Shown here piece by piece: positions 26,801-38,834 of a stretch of DNA of 64,000 nt (positions within the stretch are counted from its first letter, which is position 1; each line of letters begins with the position of its first letter). The DNA comes from Pristionchus mayeri (taxonomy: Eukaryota > Nematoda > Chromadorea > Rhabditida > Neodiplogasteridae). The translations under genes were made by a program, and so were the position numbers. A model generated the notes under the pieces. The model made no database searches and had not been told where the DNA came from. It saw only the letters and a program-made list of their open reading frames with translations. The stretch is taken from contig BTRK01000004.1 of the NCBI GenBank assembly GCA_036245805.1, positions 20,212,001 through 20,276,000 of the forward strand, read 5' to 3'.

Positions 26801-29257
26801 CTTTTCTTATGTACCTTGTTTCATTCCTGTCAAGACAGTTTGGGAGGCACAGTAGGCAGACAAAGTTGTAGTGAGATCAGGATTACATCTCAATTTAATG
26901 AACCAGTGCTTCCTGAAAACGAGGAATTGTGTCGATTTAGTGTGATATGTGTGAAATACTATGTATGGGCATAATTTTTAACCACTCATGGATAATGTCA
27001 AACGAAATGCGTTCTTGAAATTTAGACGAGTTTGAATAATGTTTGTGATAGGGAAGATCGGAAAAAGTTTTGTAATCCGAATTTTCTTCTCAATTGATAT
27101 CGACATCCAAATAGTTGTGGAATATAATTCACCAAAAGTGTTCAGTATACAGTTAAAGTTTGGAGTCGAGTGGGTCCTGTTGATATAAATGGCTTCATAC
27201 AGAACGATGGAATGTAAATCAAACTGCTGAAATATCCACTTTGTTCAAATTCCTACCTCACACACATGTTCAATATCTGATTTATTATGACCATTCGAAC
27301 CATCAACCCTTCCCTTAGCAATATCTGTTTGGGATAATTTTACAAATCAATAGCTTTTGAATGCCAACTTTGAGTTCGAAACACCTAAATTTGCATTTTT
27401 GGCACAATTGTGACGGAATTAAATTTACGCAAAATTCAAATTTCCCGCAAGAAAAGTGTTATCTATCTCACGTGTTATATGTTAAAGTAGACCCCCATGA
27501 GCGTTAATTGGAACGCACTTATGGTAGGTCCAGTTGTTATAATTCTGGATTCAGGATAGTTGGTTAAGTTGACTGTGAATCAGCGACAAACCTTAGATTC
27601 AGTGAACTATACCTTCGGTTCCGCTCAACATAGCACCATATCTGACATATATTTTGAAAGAGCATTCACGGGGCATATCACCATGCTACAGGAGCTGGGT
27701 TCATTATTCATCTCTGCGAACTAGCACCCGGTCAAACAAATTAATACAATTTGCTAGAAATTCAAATCACTTCATATTATTATGTTTCGCATAGCCGGCG
27801 TCGGAAGCTCAGCTATACCCTATGGTTTGAATGAGCATGAATACCCCCAACATATACTAGAAGGGCAGGCAACTGAGATATTTGAGACGTATCCTTTATG
27901 AAAATATTGCAGACCTCCGAAATGCGACAAAACTTATGCATCAACCTAATAACTCCTTTCCTAGTTGCTTACCGATGTTCGAAAAACGGTAAACTATCGT
28001 AATAGGTAAATCGTGTCATTACAGCCCCAATTTGGCTCGCTCTCATCACAAATGTACTCGCAATTGTTGTAATCGTCTTCCTACTAGAAGATGAAAAGGA
28101 AGATGAAACCGAGGAGCTTTTGCCAGGTACTTATAGTATTCATATTAATTTAGTTACATACCTCAACTCAGTCGAACCACCACCTCCCATTTCTTTCTCA
28201 TCGATCAGAGAGAAACTAAACCAACTACGCGCCCTGAAACTTCCATGGATACTGATTGTTCTTGTTATATTCGAAAAGATAATCAGCGGACTTTTCTACT
28301 CTACGTATTCAGGGTGAGAAATAGATAATAAATCAGGACATTCTATAAAATTTCACTCTAATCTTAGTATTGGGGGACCAATGATGTCTACGATGTACGC
28401 ACTCACCGGACAACAAATAATACTGCTTTCTGCGATCTCTCAGGTTTAATTAATCTACCAATTAGTGATCGAGTATTCCAGATTGTCGTCGCGATTGCTA
28501 TAATCTCGCTTTCCTTGGTCTTCTTCATTTGCAAACTTGGCAATCGGTAAAGACTATTCACTTGGAGGTTCAATCTACCGTATCCCAGAGTGAGCTGTCG
28601 AGTTCTCTTCACAATCTCGACCATTCTCGTCTTCGCGGACTATGTATTGACCTACCCCTATCCATTCATCTCCAACTCACTCCAGTCATTCAATGGTCAA
28701 GAAGATTTTCTGAAAAAGAATCGATGATTCCACATTCTCGAGAAGTGATCCTCTCCAAATATATCTTCTTTTTTACAGAAACAACACGGACAGGATGCGA
28801 CCTGCTTCAGTACTCGTGGTGTGACACGCAACTTGTTTGTGTTTAAAAAAAGTGCCCCTCAAGGAGCTGATTTAGGTCACCAACATCTTTTATTTAACGG
28901 CGGTCAACATGGTAGTGGTTAGCTTCGCGATTCCCGCATCTCATATGAGTTTGGACACAATCTACTCCAAACTAATTGGACACATTGATCAGGTTTGACT
29001 GTCACGATTAATGATTGAAATCCGGGTATCAGAATGTGATGCAAGCAGTTATCACAGTTGCCAGTGATGCGATGCAGATTGCGGGGCCGATCTACGGATC
29101 GTGAGTGAATTCATTGCTTATGGAATGATATTATTCTATCAGCGCCGTCTTCACATCACTCGGCCTCAATTACATCTAAATCATTAACGGTTCAGTCTAT
29201 TTCATTGCAACAATTCTGTGGTTGTCCGCATGGAAATGGCTGAAACCGTACGGATAA
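23829..29257 (+). CDS. MFS-B: MFSD8/CLN7-like transporter, premature stop near C terminus
   Basis: Exon 1 (MEEINTE, 23829-23849) splices to KFSWSEWKPTLVAVVLTFL. The family order follows: MGEWPYMITIDHDASATFFG, NRRWWMLVCYLLFGIGFG, SPLLRSYIVRVSSDENRS, PGIILIPPHIKFHIYTG, LPWILIVLVIFEKIISG, the Cys loop ETTRTGCDLLQYSWCDTQL, MSLDTIYSKLIG and SLGLNYI. The predicted product is a polytopic lysosome-type membrane transporter. Two introns are enlarged by transposons: a 2-kb TTAA-flanked element (24542-26522) and a mariner-sized element (26695-27949). The second of these introns has a GC donor (ACTG|GCAAGT). An in-frame TAA at 29177-29179 replaces an Asn or Gln codon seen in paralogs and would remove the last helix; beyond it the old frame stays open to 29257. 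It may be a recent pseudogene or a slightly shortened protein. Confidence 0.78.
25210..25791 (-). CDS. Putative secreted repeat protein carried inside the fold-back element
   Basis: A 193-codon open frame lies on the minus strand, opposite to MFS-B. The likely start is the internal Met of MRRILLIHLLMAPFSGSAPAG (about 25620), which gives a signal-peptide-like N terminus. A hydrophobic segment follows, then a 25-residue unit repeated: SRALGIPVENLNS preceded by ISSDVSSQ, with a diverged first copy (YGIPVEIQSSG). The repeat period is 75 bp, so it preserves frame. The ORF ends ARRYATAN. No family is recognised. It could be host cargo captured between transposon arms, or a chance frame kept open because the DNA repeat unit is a multiple of three. 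Confidence 0.4.
   Translation of the reverse strand: MCFFSFLPARETEIEKRASEGHISLLSQRLCYFSFASLTRHSSDFYFSSLFSNQNRDMRRILLIHLLMAPFSGSAPAGGKVSLPDFFMLTWCFLTHFLPTFPVMRLSKLYGIPVEIQSSGTAAISSDVSSQSRALGIPVENLNSERVAISSDVSSQSRALGIPVENLNSGADQLAITSDENTMSRARRYATAN
25284..25508. repeat. 75-bp tandem repeat, about 2.5-3 copies
   Basis: The string beginning CAGAGTTCAGGTTCTCC starts at 25284 and again at 25359, with a diverged third start at 25434, giving an exact 75-bp period. The first two units are nearly identical and the third is diverged and truncated. It lies wholly inside the unique centre of the TTAA element. Confidence 0.92.
26695..27949. mobile_element. Mariner-sized TIR element in an MFS-B intron
   Basis: The left end reads AGGTTGATGCATAAGTTTTG (from about 26697) and the right end is its reverse complement finishing at about 27947. 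Both are flanked by TA (26693-26694 and 27950-27951), the Tc1/mariner target. The length of 1,255 bp is that of a mariner. There is no long open frame inside on either strand, so any transposase is heavily decayed or absent. Confidence 0.75.
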
Positions 29258-29426
29258 ACAAATGAAGAATCAGCTTGTCATGAATTGCAATACTCAACTG
29301 ATATTCACACAGTACTAAATATTCAGTACTAAATAATACGGATAAATATATCTTGTAATAATTATCGAAGAATCGAGATCATGTACAATATTTTTTCGAA
29401 TTCGATTAACCGTAATTTTGTTTCCA

Positions 29427-31129
29427 TTATTCCTTAACGCAGAAGGTGTTATCAAAGAGATTCAGAAGTCGATAAAACTGGAAATCTTCGTAAAATCGTG
29501 TGGCGCAATCCTGGAAGATAAACTTGGTGGGATCGATTAGCCGACTAACCTCGCAGTTCATTAGTATGCAGAAAATGCTGCCGAGTCTGGAAGCATAGTC
29601 AACTGTTCCCTTTCTTGCATAGTAAACGTGCAGTTCCCTCATGATCTCTGATCGAATTCGCGTCGCGATTGAAAGAAGATGCTCGTCGTGTTTAACGTTT
29701 TCTGAACTGGGTGGATTCATACCGGATTGATGTTCATACTAACCATCCTTCCATAGAGCAAGTCCAAAGAGGGCGACAAACTCAACATCCGTTGGCTTCA
29801 CAATTTCGAATTGATGACGAGCAATGGACGATAATTGTCTCAGAGTCTGCTTGAATTCACTGGAAAACATCTTTTAGTATCTTCACATTTTACTAATAAC
29901 TTACGAGTGGACCTGGACTTTGTCGATGTTTTCTGGACAAGTATCAATGAATGATTCCAAAGAACTACTTCGGATGTAGGTAGTATAGCCGTTTAGTCTG
30001 CTATATATTTAAGTGGTATTGAAAAATAAAATGGTAGAAAAAAGACACTAACATCTCCAAATCGTCAGGGAAATGATGGCACGCTCGATAAGTTGATTCG
30101 AGGATATCGATCATTACAAGACCAATTCTGACGATATCGTCCTTGAAAGCAAAAGAGTAACAAAAGAGAACTTCGAAATAGGAAACCTTCTTTCTGAATT
30201 CCAGATTTCGATATTCGTCGAATGCGAAGTTCATGCATTCAATTATCGCGTTCCTCTGAATGTCCACAATGGGAATCATCGTCGAATAATCGGCAGGAGT
30301 GAGAACCTATAAAAACGATATTCAAAAAAGATTTCGAAAAACGCCGTCTCAAACTACCAAATTATCGGATTGAACTTCTTCTCCGTCGTAATTAATCTTG
30401 AATACGAGCTCGCCACATCGTCTGATCACGCACATGTAACTGAAACTATCGTATTCTGTCAATTATTGATTAACTCGTCGTACCTATATCCTTTCCTGAT
30501 TTTATCCAGCAACGGCGTCTCAGAATTGGAGGGTTCACTCTCGTAGAAACTGAATGATGTGAAGGTCGAAATCGGATATTTCAAATTCCATTTATGCAGT
30601 CTGAATTTTTAAACCTCGTATGATCGATAAACGATGATTGCTTATCCAGGGGATCCTCTTCGCATTCTGACGATTTCTGGAATGTACTTATCAACAATAA
30701 TTAGAGCATTGCATTACCAATTCGATCACGGGAGCGCTTTCGGCAGCTCGATCCAGCACTTCTTTGAATCGAACCAAACGACACTTCCGACAAGATGTTT
30801 TCGGATCTGTAATTAGTAAAAGCCGGTTGAGAATTGCTGTATGTGGTTTTATTATGCTCGTTTAATCGGTAATAACTTGCAGTGAGTAAGCAAAAGAAGT
30901 GAGAATTTTTTCTTAATTTCATCTGATTTTGACTCACTTTTCTCTCTACATCTGTTCGTTCTGCTTTTACACTTCAACTGGTCGAGCTGGCCCTCTGCTC
31001 TTCTGAATGAAAATATTGAACAGAGCGAAAAGCCATGTGTGCTTACTTGTAGAAAGCAGCACAAGCTCTGCACGAATTGACGCCCAGCCGAGAATTGTTT
31101 ATTTCAGTCAAGCAGATGAGACACTGCAT
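29427..31129 (-). CDS. Nuclear hormone receptor (nematode supplementary type)
   Basis: This is a ligand-regulated transcription factor. The start is ATG at 31127-31129, just after the acceptor CCTTCAG; the first exon encodes zinc finger 1 at the very N terminus (MQCLICLTEINNSRLGVNSC, then RACAAFYK). Exon 2 gives LKCKSRTNRCREK and exon 3 gives SCRKCRLVRFKEVLDRA, completing zinc finger 2. Four Cys per finger are present. The ligand-binding half is read from later exons (KKVSYFEVLFCYSFAFKDDI, VEFVALFGLALWKDG, IMRELHVYYARKG, FQDCATRFYEDFQFYRLL), ending FCVKE at 29427. It is transcribed opposite to the flanking MFS genes, with only about 170 bp between its 3' end and MFS-B. Some middle exon borders were not resolved. 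Confidence 0.85.
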
Positions 31130-32066
31130 TCACACCTGAAGGGATTAACTTTTCACAAGCAGAATACATAAATATAGAAAAATAAATAAATGGCGTAAGG
31201 TAGAGAGGATATTTTTCAAATTCGCGACGAATATCAACAACAGGACGATACGGTGGATGGTTTCACATATTTATTGAGTAAGTTCATGTGACTAGAAAGA
31301 AAAGAACAGCATCGCTTCAAGTCGGGTGAGTAAGCGATGAGTCACTTCGTTAGGAATCATTGGAATGAAGTAATGAACAGAGATAATTGGCAGAGATATC
31401 AACATTAGCATGTACGAACAGCTGTAGTCAAGGAAAACGCGAAAAGCTATCGATTTGGTGCGGTAGAGTGTATAGTGCACGTGGGAAGGAAGTGTTTCTC
31501 CCTCCGCTCTCTTCCCTCTCTCTCACTCTTTTTTCTCTCTCACCAGGTGAGCTGTGGACTCTGTGATCTCTCTCTCCCGAAGAGGAGAAGAGAGTACCAT
31601 AAATGCGATACTCTTTTTTCACTTTCAAAAGCCACGCTCAAATATAATGCAACCGCTGGGGAGCAGGCTTCTGAGAGACTGTTGATTCTTTGCAATTGTA
31701 CACCGGGATGGTAATACGCCCGAGACTGAAATTAACTGGAGACGGAAGAGGATCTTCCACTGATTTTTCTGCTCCTTTGATATTATTATCTCTTCCCTTC
31801 AAGCCCGGAGGACTGTCGTCCTCACGCTCTACCATACGGTGATCAATAAACCGACGAGCACAAAATATCTTAGACAGACTCACAAATTGTTCCACGGCCT
31901 ATCAACCGAGTGGACAAAGAGAAAGAGTGTGGGATATAACGATTTTCCCTTCCCCACTCCTCAGTCGGGTGGCTTACCACTTCCGTGCCTATTTGCCCTT
32001 TGCCTTTGTAGTTGTTTTGTCCTTGTTGCGATGCGATCTCATTCCACTCCCTATCAACGGGGAGAA
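31130..32066. other. Divergent intergenic region between NHR and MFS-C
   Basis: The region separates two divergently transcribed genes, so it probably contains both promoters. It has a CT-rich patch (about 31500-31580) but no supported exon. An in-frame upstream ATG at 32031 could add 12 residues to MFS-C. Confidence 0.4.
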
Positions 32067-34251
32067 ATGGATGGCACTGAATCAGAGGTAAGTGTTGATT
32101 ATTTGCAAAAATCGATATGCTCCTGATTGTTTTTCCTTACGATATTCCACCAAAGCCTTGGGCCCATTCATGTGTTTCTCCCGAATCATCACAAAATGAG
32201 TATTGCATTGCAAAATTCTGCCACTGCAGAAGTTCTCTTGGTCGAAGTGGAAGCGTCCTCTGGTGGCAGTCGCCCTTACCTTCCTCTGCAATGTCGAGGG
32301 GAGCATGTTTGCGATGGGCGAATGGCCATACATGTCCACTGTCAGTGATCTATCATTTATCAATATGGGCAATTCTCCTATTTTCAGATCGATTCCGAAA
32401 CGACGTCGACGTTCTTCGGATTAGCAACTGCAGTGAGCAAAGCAGGCCACGCTGTCTTCGCTTTCATCTTTGCCATTTGGGCACACACGATTTCAGGAAT
32501 CAAGTGAAAGCTGCATGCCAACAAATCATGCGCATTCTCATTCAGAATTCCGATGCTCGTTGGTCGTTGTATAACGCTCACCTCTTGTGTGATGTACATC
32601 TTCGTTGAATTCATTCCATTCAATCGCCGTTGGTGGATGCTCGTTTGTTATCTTCTATTCGGAGTCGGATTCGGTATCTCACTTCCTTCTCTACTTATTC
32701 GCCATATGGATCGGCAAACGGCAAAACATGACCTCCTAGGTACCTCTCCTCTGCTTCGATCGTACATCGCTCGAGTGACATCAGAGGAGAATCGATTGAC
32801 TGCGTACGCACTTCAGACTGGTGCTGCTGTAATGTCTGTGGTAGTTGGACCGTGTCAGTTTGTTTAGTCGTGGTGAAAATTCACAGATAATGTATAATTT
32901 CTTCCAGTTGCACAATTGGCTTTTGCCGGAATAGTCTATCCCGGAGTTCATATCATTACTCCCCATATCAAATTCAACATCTACACGGGTGAGAAATTGT
33001 GCGATTCTGTTCTCCATGATACTTACTCACTTACTAGCACCGATTTGGTTCACTCTCATCACAAACGTCCTCGCGATAGCCTTCACTGTGTTCCTACTGG
33101 AAGATGCAAGGGAAGAGATCGATGAGATAAAGACAGGTTTTTTTTGAAGATTTCATTTACTTATAACTCACTAATAACTCACTTCAGAAGAATCATCGAA
33201 TTCCTTATCTTTCTCATCAATCAGAGAAAAATTAAACCATCTACGTACTCTGAATCTTCCATTTATTCTTATTGCTATTGTATTATTCGAGAAGATTGTC
33301 AGCGGACTCTTCAATTCAACTTCAGCTGCGTACGCGTTCTCTGCTCTTAAAATGTCAATTTGACTTTCAGTATCGGAGGGCCGATCCTCACTTCTCTCTA
33401 CGCACTCACTGGTCAAGAAATAGTGATGCTCATGGCAATCTCTCAGGTAGGAAATGGATCTGAATAGGTTAACAAAGACTTCAATCAGGTTGTTGTCGGA
33501 GGCGCTGCTCTCTCTATTTCATTAGGTTTTTTATTGTGCAAACTGGGTTCTCGGTGAGGTCTCATCATTTCGGTACATCACATTTTCTTTCAGAGTAAGC
33601 TCCCGAGTACTGTTTGCTCTGTCTAATATTCTCATTCTCTTCTGCTACATATCAACGTATCCTTATCCCCTCATCCACTCTGACGCAGCCCTTCAATGGT
33701 GGGCGATACTCGTGCAATTGAGCCGATCAGCACAATCGTCCATACCTTCTCTTGCAGCAACAACTCGAACAGGATGTGACCCACTCGAGTACGCTTGGTG
33801 TGACACCCAACTTGTAAGAAATTGTTGTAGATGTGAAAATTTCATGAGTAATCGCATAAAGTTCAGGTGATCCCTCTCATTTATTCCATGACCATTCACA
33901 TGGTCGTAACAAGCTTCGCAATTCCCTTCTCGTCCATGAGTTTGGATTCAATTTATTCCAAAATATTCGGAAGCATGGATCAGGTCTGAATTTTTTTCCG
34001 AAATAGAGGCTGAAATTCGTGCACCAGAGTGTGACGCAATCAATCATCGTCGTCGCAGATGACATCATGTCGATCGTAGGGCCAATCTATGCATCGTGAG
34101 TTAGAGTACTCTTTGCAATCGCTCTTCTTCTTTCAGTACGGTCTTCTCTTCACTTGGTCGTGACTCCATCTACTACATCAACGGTTCCGTATACATCATT
34201 GCGACTGTTACATGGTTCGCGGCATGGAAATGGCTGGAGCCGTTCAATTAG
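32067..34251 (+). CDS. MFS-C: MFSD8/CLN7-like transporter with an intron read as coding
   Basis: Exon 1 is MDGTESE (32067-32087), then KFSWSKWKRPLVAVALTFL, MGEWPYMSTIDSETTSTFFG, NRRWWMLVCYLLFGVGFG, SPLLRSYIARVTSEENR, PGVHIITPHIKFNIYTG, LPFILIAIVLFEKIVSG, LTSLYALTGQEIVML, TRTGCDPLEYAWCDTQL, MSLDSIYSKIFG and a last helix ending WKWLEPFN. The position between SYISTYPYP-type helix end and the Cys loop differs from the paralogs. The exon is 2 nt shorter than expected, splicing at the usual donor (about 33701) would shift the frame into a stop, but reading straight through the 59-nt former intron keeps the frame open. The product is therefore predicted to have about 20 extra loop residues. The upstream in-frame ATG at 32031 is an alternative start; 32067 matches the paralogs. 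Confidence 0.8.
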
Positions 34252-34940
34252 CGATGTGCGTGCAAGATATTTGATCAACAAAATTATACTCTGGAAAAGC
34301 CGAATCAATAATTTCGATAAATAATTCTTTGTGCTTTTTTGCTCCATTGTTCTTTGAGAACGTTCAAGTATTTGAGTAAGGTCCATTCTATCAGAATTCG
34401 AACTGTTAGCACACTGTATTTGCATAACCTCTCGTCTTCCAATTACTCTTCTGACCTCAGCGAGAGATCAGCTTGGTTTATGCATCTACACATTACCCCA
34501 GGATCACATAACTTTTCTCCAGCGCGTATTCAAATAAAATTAACATCACAAAAGCTTCTTTTTATTCTATCATACTTTCACGACGCTATTCATCATTCCC
34601 TCTCTTATAATTAGCTGCATGATATCTGATCCTGCCAAGATCTCCATACTCCTCTCCTCAACCCTTTCCACGAGTTACTCGAAGTGAGAAACCGTCTGTC
34701 TCTGCCCTCCACTGGAGCGGCGAGACATCCGACACACAACGAATACACGTGCGATACACAGAAAGTGTGCACCCAGCTGAGGATTGTATTGACTCACTCG
34801 GATGAGTGGAAAGCCACGGTGTATAATAGGAATTCCTACCAGCTTCTCTCACTCATTCAACTTTCCCAGTGCACTCTTTACCTCTCGGTTACATTACTTA
34901 TTCTGCTCCTTTCAGAAGAAAGCCCTTCGATCAGCGAGAA

Positions 34941-37677
34941 ATGACGAGGAGCGAGTCGAAGGTACGTTCTTGCATCTGCTATTCCCTCTCCATCTGCTAT
35001 TTTCCCTCTCGCGTTTGCAGAGGTTTCTCGAGAGCCCCCAAAAACTTAGCACTACTACTGAGTACGGCGCGTTGCCCTCATTTTCGCGAAAAGTCAGTGG
35101 AGGTTGCATTGCTTTTCATTAATTATCTCCCTTGCAGAAGTTCACGTGGGCAGAGTGGAAGCGACCAGTCGTAGCCATCGTCCTCACCTTCCTCTGCAAT
35201 GTAGAGAGCAGCATGCTGAGTATGGGCGAGTGGCCATACATGTCTGAGGTGGGTCTCTCTCCCTTTTTACGCTCTTGGTCAGTGAAATATCACCTGCGCG
35301 CTTTTTCGATTTATAATGTTGTTTCCATGCAGCAAGTGCAATTTTTCAGTTGTCTTTATTGTTAGCAATGATTCACAATGAAGCAAATGTTCTCCAGATC
35401 GACCACGACGCGACAGCAACATTCTACGGATTCGCGACAGCAGCAAACAAGGCTGGACATGTTCTCTTCGCCTTCATCTTCGCTGTCTGGGCACAGAAGA
35501 TATCAGGCATCAAGTGAACACTTTTACTTTTTTTTTTAATTTTTTACTTTTTTCATCACATTACTGCGAAATAAAATCTTGCCTGGCAGGATTCCGATGC
35601 TCGTGGGTCGCTGCATCACTCTCGTCTCCTGTGTGATGTACATCTTCGTCGAATTCATCCCTTCTAATCGTCGTTGGTGGATGCTCTTCTGTTATCTTCT
35701 CTTCGGCATCGGATTCGGTACGCTCAAACCCACTGATAACACTATCTTTCTACCTTGTCAAACAAGACGATATCGCGCTTTCACGAATTGCGCGCCATTC
35801 CAAAGATCACAATCTTTACTGAGTTGTTTGCTCAAATCATTAGGAACGCTCAATGGTTTGCTCGCACTGGTAGAGTTCGAGCTAGGGAAGCACTAAATTG
35901 ACTGTGTAGCAACGTCTCATCAACGTCTCTGCAGGCACTTCTCCCCTTCTTCGTTCGTACATCGCTCGAGTGACATCCGAGGAGAATCGATCCTCTGCCT
36001 ATGCCCTGCAGAATGGAGCTGTCGTGCTGTCGGTTATGGTTGGACCGAGTGAGTTTGCGTTCTACTACTTATTGGAATCAAGGAGTAACCTCGATGAGAG
36101 GAAAGTATACGAGTGCCCAGTAAATACAATCCGAGTAGATTTGAGGAATTTCTTCATTTCAGTAGCCCAAATCGCCTTCTCTGGACTTCCTTATCCTGGT
36201 GTCGACATCATTCCTCCCCATCTGAAACTGAATGTTTACTCTGGTTAGCAATGCTCTTTGTTCAGTTCTTATTTATCCTCTCAGCTCCGATCTGGTTCGC
36301 CGTCATCACGAACATCCTCGCTATTCTAATCACGATCTTCTTGCTGAAGGACGTCGAAGAAATCGAGGAGATCAAGAATGGTTCGAAATTTACAACGCTT
36401 GTATTAAAGTTTATTCTTGTAAATTCTTGTAAATATTCGATAATGAGTTCCCGTGCAGACAGCAGTTCCTTCAAGTTCTCTCTTGCCGCGGTAAGAGATC
36501 AGTGGACGCGAGTCCGCTCTCTCAATCTCCCCTGGATTCTCATCGTGCTCGTCATCTTCGAGAAGATGGTCAGCACTCTCTTCAACTCCACCATGGGATC
36601 GTGAGTTGATCTTTGATCTTTGTTCTTTGCTTCCCTCATTTTCTCATTCTCAATAAGTTCTTATTCAGAGTGGTCGGGCCGATGTTCACAGCGATGTACG
36701 CAATGGACGGACTGGAAATCATTATGTGGCTCGGAATTGCCCAAGTGAGTTCACTACGGGTATCTCTATGGGTAATCAGCGAGGAAAAGAGCAAATTCTC
36801 TCACGTTCATACATTCTTGCACAAAACACTTAAATAATTATCGGTTTTCAAAATAATATCTTATTGTAGATGAGATATCGTTAATTCCTCCTATTTAGGT
36901 GGTCGTCGGTCTCCTAGCAGTCTCTTTCTCAATGATTTTCTTCGTCTTCAAACTCGGAAATCAGTGAGTGAAGACCATTCGAATGCTTCAATAGATCCTC
37001 TTTCAGTGTGAGTTGCCGAGTCCTCTTCGTGTTCTCGAACGTCATTGTTATTCTCTCCTATTTGATCTCCTATCCCTTCCCCTTCGATTCCAATCCGCTC
37101 AAGCCCTTTAACGGTACGTGCAACAACATAATAACCTTGTGCTTGAAAAGAATAAAACTCGAAATAAAGAGTCCATATTTGCAGAAACTACAAGAACTGG
37201 ATGTGACCCTGCCGAGTACAAGTGGTGCGACTCCCAACTGGTCAGTCATCAAGTTTCCTTCCAACCATATTTCAACAATTCATTGCAGGTCGTGAATATC
37301 TGGCCGTTCATCATCACGATGGTCCTCAGCAGCAGTCTGGCGATTCCCTCTGCCTATCTCAGTCTGGATACAATCTACTCGAAGATGATCGGAGACATCG
37401 ACCAGGTACATCCACGATATTCTTCCAGATCTCATGGTGGATATTCAGAACATTATGCAAGCGTTCTTCGTAATCGCCGAAGACATCATGCTGATAGTCG
37501 GGCCCATCTATGGAACGTGAGGGATTTTTGAAGTTTAGAGCAATTAAAATTACAAAGTTTAGTGAGGTCTTCACTGCGATCGGCATCAACTTCCTTCAAA
37601 TAATCAACGGTTCCATCTACATCCTGGGGACTGTTCTGTGGATCGTCGCGTGGAGATGGATCCAGCCATACAAATAG
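34941..37677 (+). CDS. MFS-D: MFSD8/CLN7-like transporter (intact copy)
   Basis: Exon 1 is MTRSESK (34941-34961) and exon 2 begins at 35138 with KFTWAEWKRPVVAIVLTFL. All family blocks are present in frame: SMGEWPYMSEIDHDATATFY, NRRWWMLFCYLLFGIGFG, SPLLRSYIARVTSEENRSS, PYPGVDIIPPHLKLNVYSG, LPWILIVLVIFEKMVSTLF, the two-Cys lumenal loop ETTRTGCDPAEYKWCDSQL, LSLDTIYSKMIGDIDQ, MQAFFVIAEDIMLIVGPIYG and a last helix ending WRWIQPYK, stop at 37677. The family relation to MFSD8/CLN7 rests on the WPY-(x)3-ID motif after helix 1 and the RSY...R block after helix 4. The substrate is unknown. It is the best template for judging damage in the other four copies. Confidence 0.88.
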
Positions 37678-38834
37678 AGAGACCACTGTAAATACTGTAA
37701 ACATCATTACCATGCAAGCAGGGAACACAACCTGTACGGGTAATCTATGACTCATTCGTCCATGCCATACACATTCCTGTTATGAGTTTCTCTTTTTCAC
37801 AGAATAATTGTCATATATCACTGTTTTTCCTCGATAAAACAAATTCTAAAGATATTTTTCTCCCTTATGGGCATATGAACTACACAATGACCGAGACCTC
37901 TCCGATTTCACTGACTAGCGTGTAGTAGTGGACTAGAAGGGAAATAATTCTTTTTGCAGAATCACGTATAATAATTGTTCATAATAATACCCAAAGTTCA
38001 CAACTCCGATAAAGGAGTGGGGGGGGGGGGGATTTACTCAACACAAAACTGGAATTGAAAGGCAGCGATTAAAATTTACTGCATGCATTCACTGAGTTTG
38101 TGACTTCCATGGGTGTTAAAATAAACGCGGCATTTCCACTTTTTCAAATTAATAGTATTATCCATAGACACGCATGATGAATTTTTGTACACTCATTTTC
38201 GATTTCCTCTCCTCTTCCTACAACCGTGCATTGGTGTAGCTCAATTGTGCAGGAAGTATGCTCAAACTACGATCCTCGCGCGATTTCGGAAATCGGAAAT
38301 ATTTACTCAGCTAGTTATTTTCATTGATAAAGTTATGTGCTATTATCCATTGTGCTTGAGGGTTTACATATACCCCACGAAAAAAACACCGCCTGTGCAA
38401 TAATTTACCTCCATTTTGTCTGATCTCTACTTCCAATTTCATTCGGTATCTCGAGTTGTGTTCTTATTCCCAATTTTTCCGCCGAAGCGCGCTCAAATTA
38501 CTTGATCCTTTCACAATTCCGAGAAGCTCATTCCTTCTTATTTATTCTTGGTAAAAAAAGTCCGTCTTTCGTACTACTCACACTCTCTCTCCACATCGAG
38601 CAAGGAACCAGCAAATGCAAAAGATCACGAGCACACAAATCGCTCCACGGTTGTTGATTTCGATGACTCAGAGAGGGGATAAAGAGAAGTTCCCTCCTCT
38701 CGGAATGGGAGGGAACGGATACGTTAGTCACTTTCGGAAGCGACCACTGCACTAGACTCTCACGTTAGAGTTTCTCACCTCATCCGTTCAGATAGGATCG
38801 AACTAACGAGCCTCTGGTTCCCTTCCTTTCAAAG
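37678..38834. other. Intergenic between MFS-D and MFS-E
   Basis: No exon is supported here. It contains a 13-G run at 38019-38031 and is otherwise AT-rich. The region just before 38835 probably holds the MFS-E promoter or trans-splice site. Confidence 0.4.
38019..38031 (+). repeat. poly-G run (13 G)
   Basis: The longest homopolymer in the window: 13 G between MFS-D and MFS-E. Confidence 0.95.

Noticed and set aside
26695..27949. Active mariner transposase
   Set aside because: No long frame or recognisable catalytic block in any frame; only the ends, TA flanks and length support a mariner relation.
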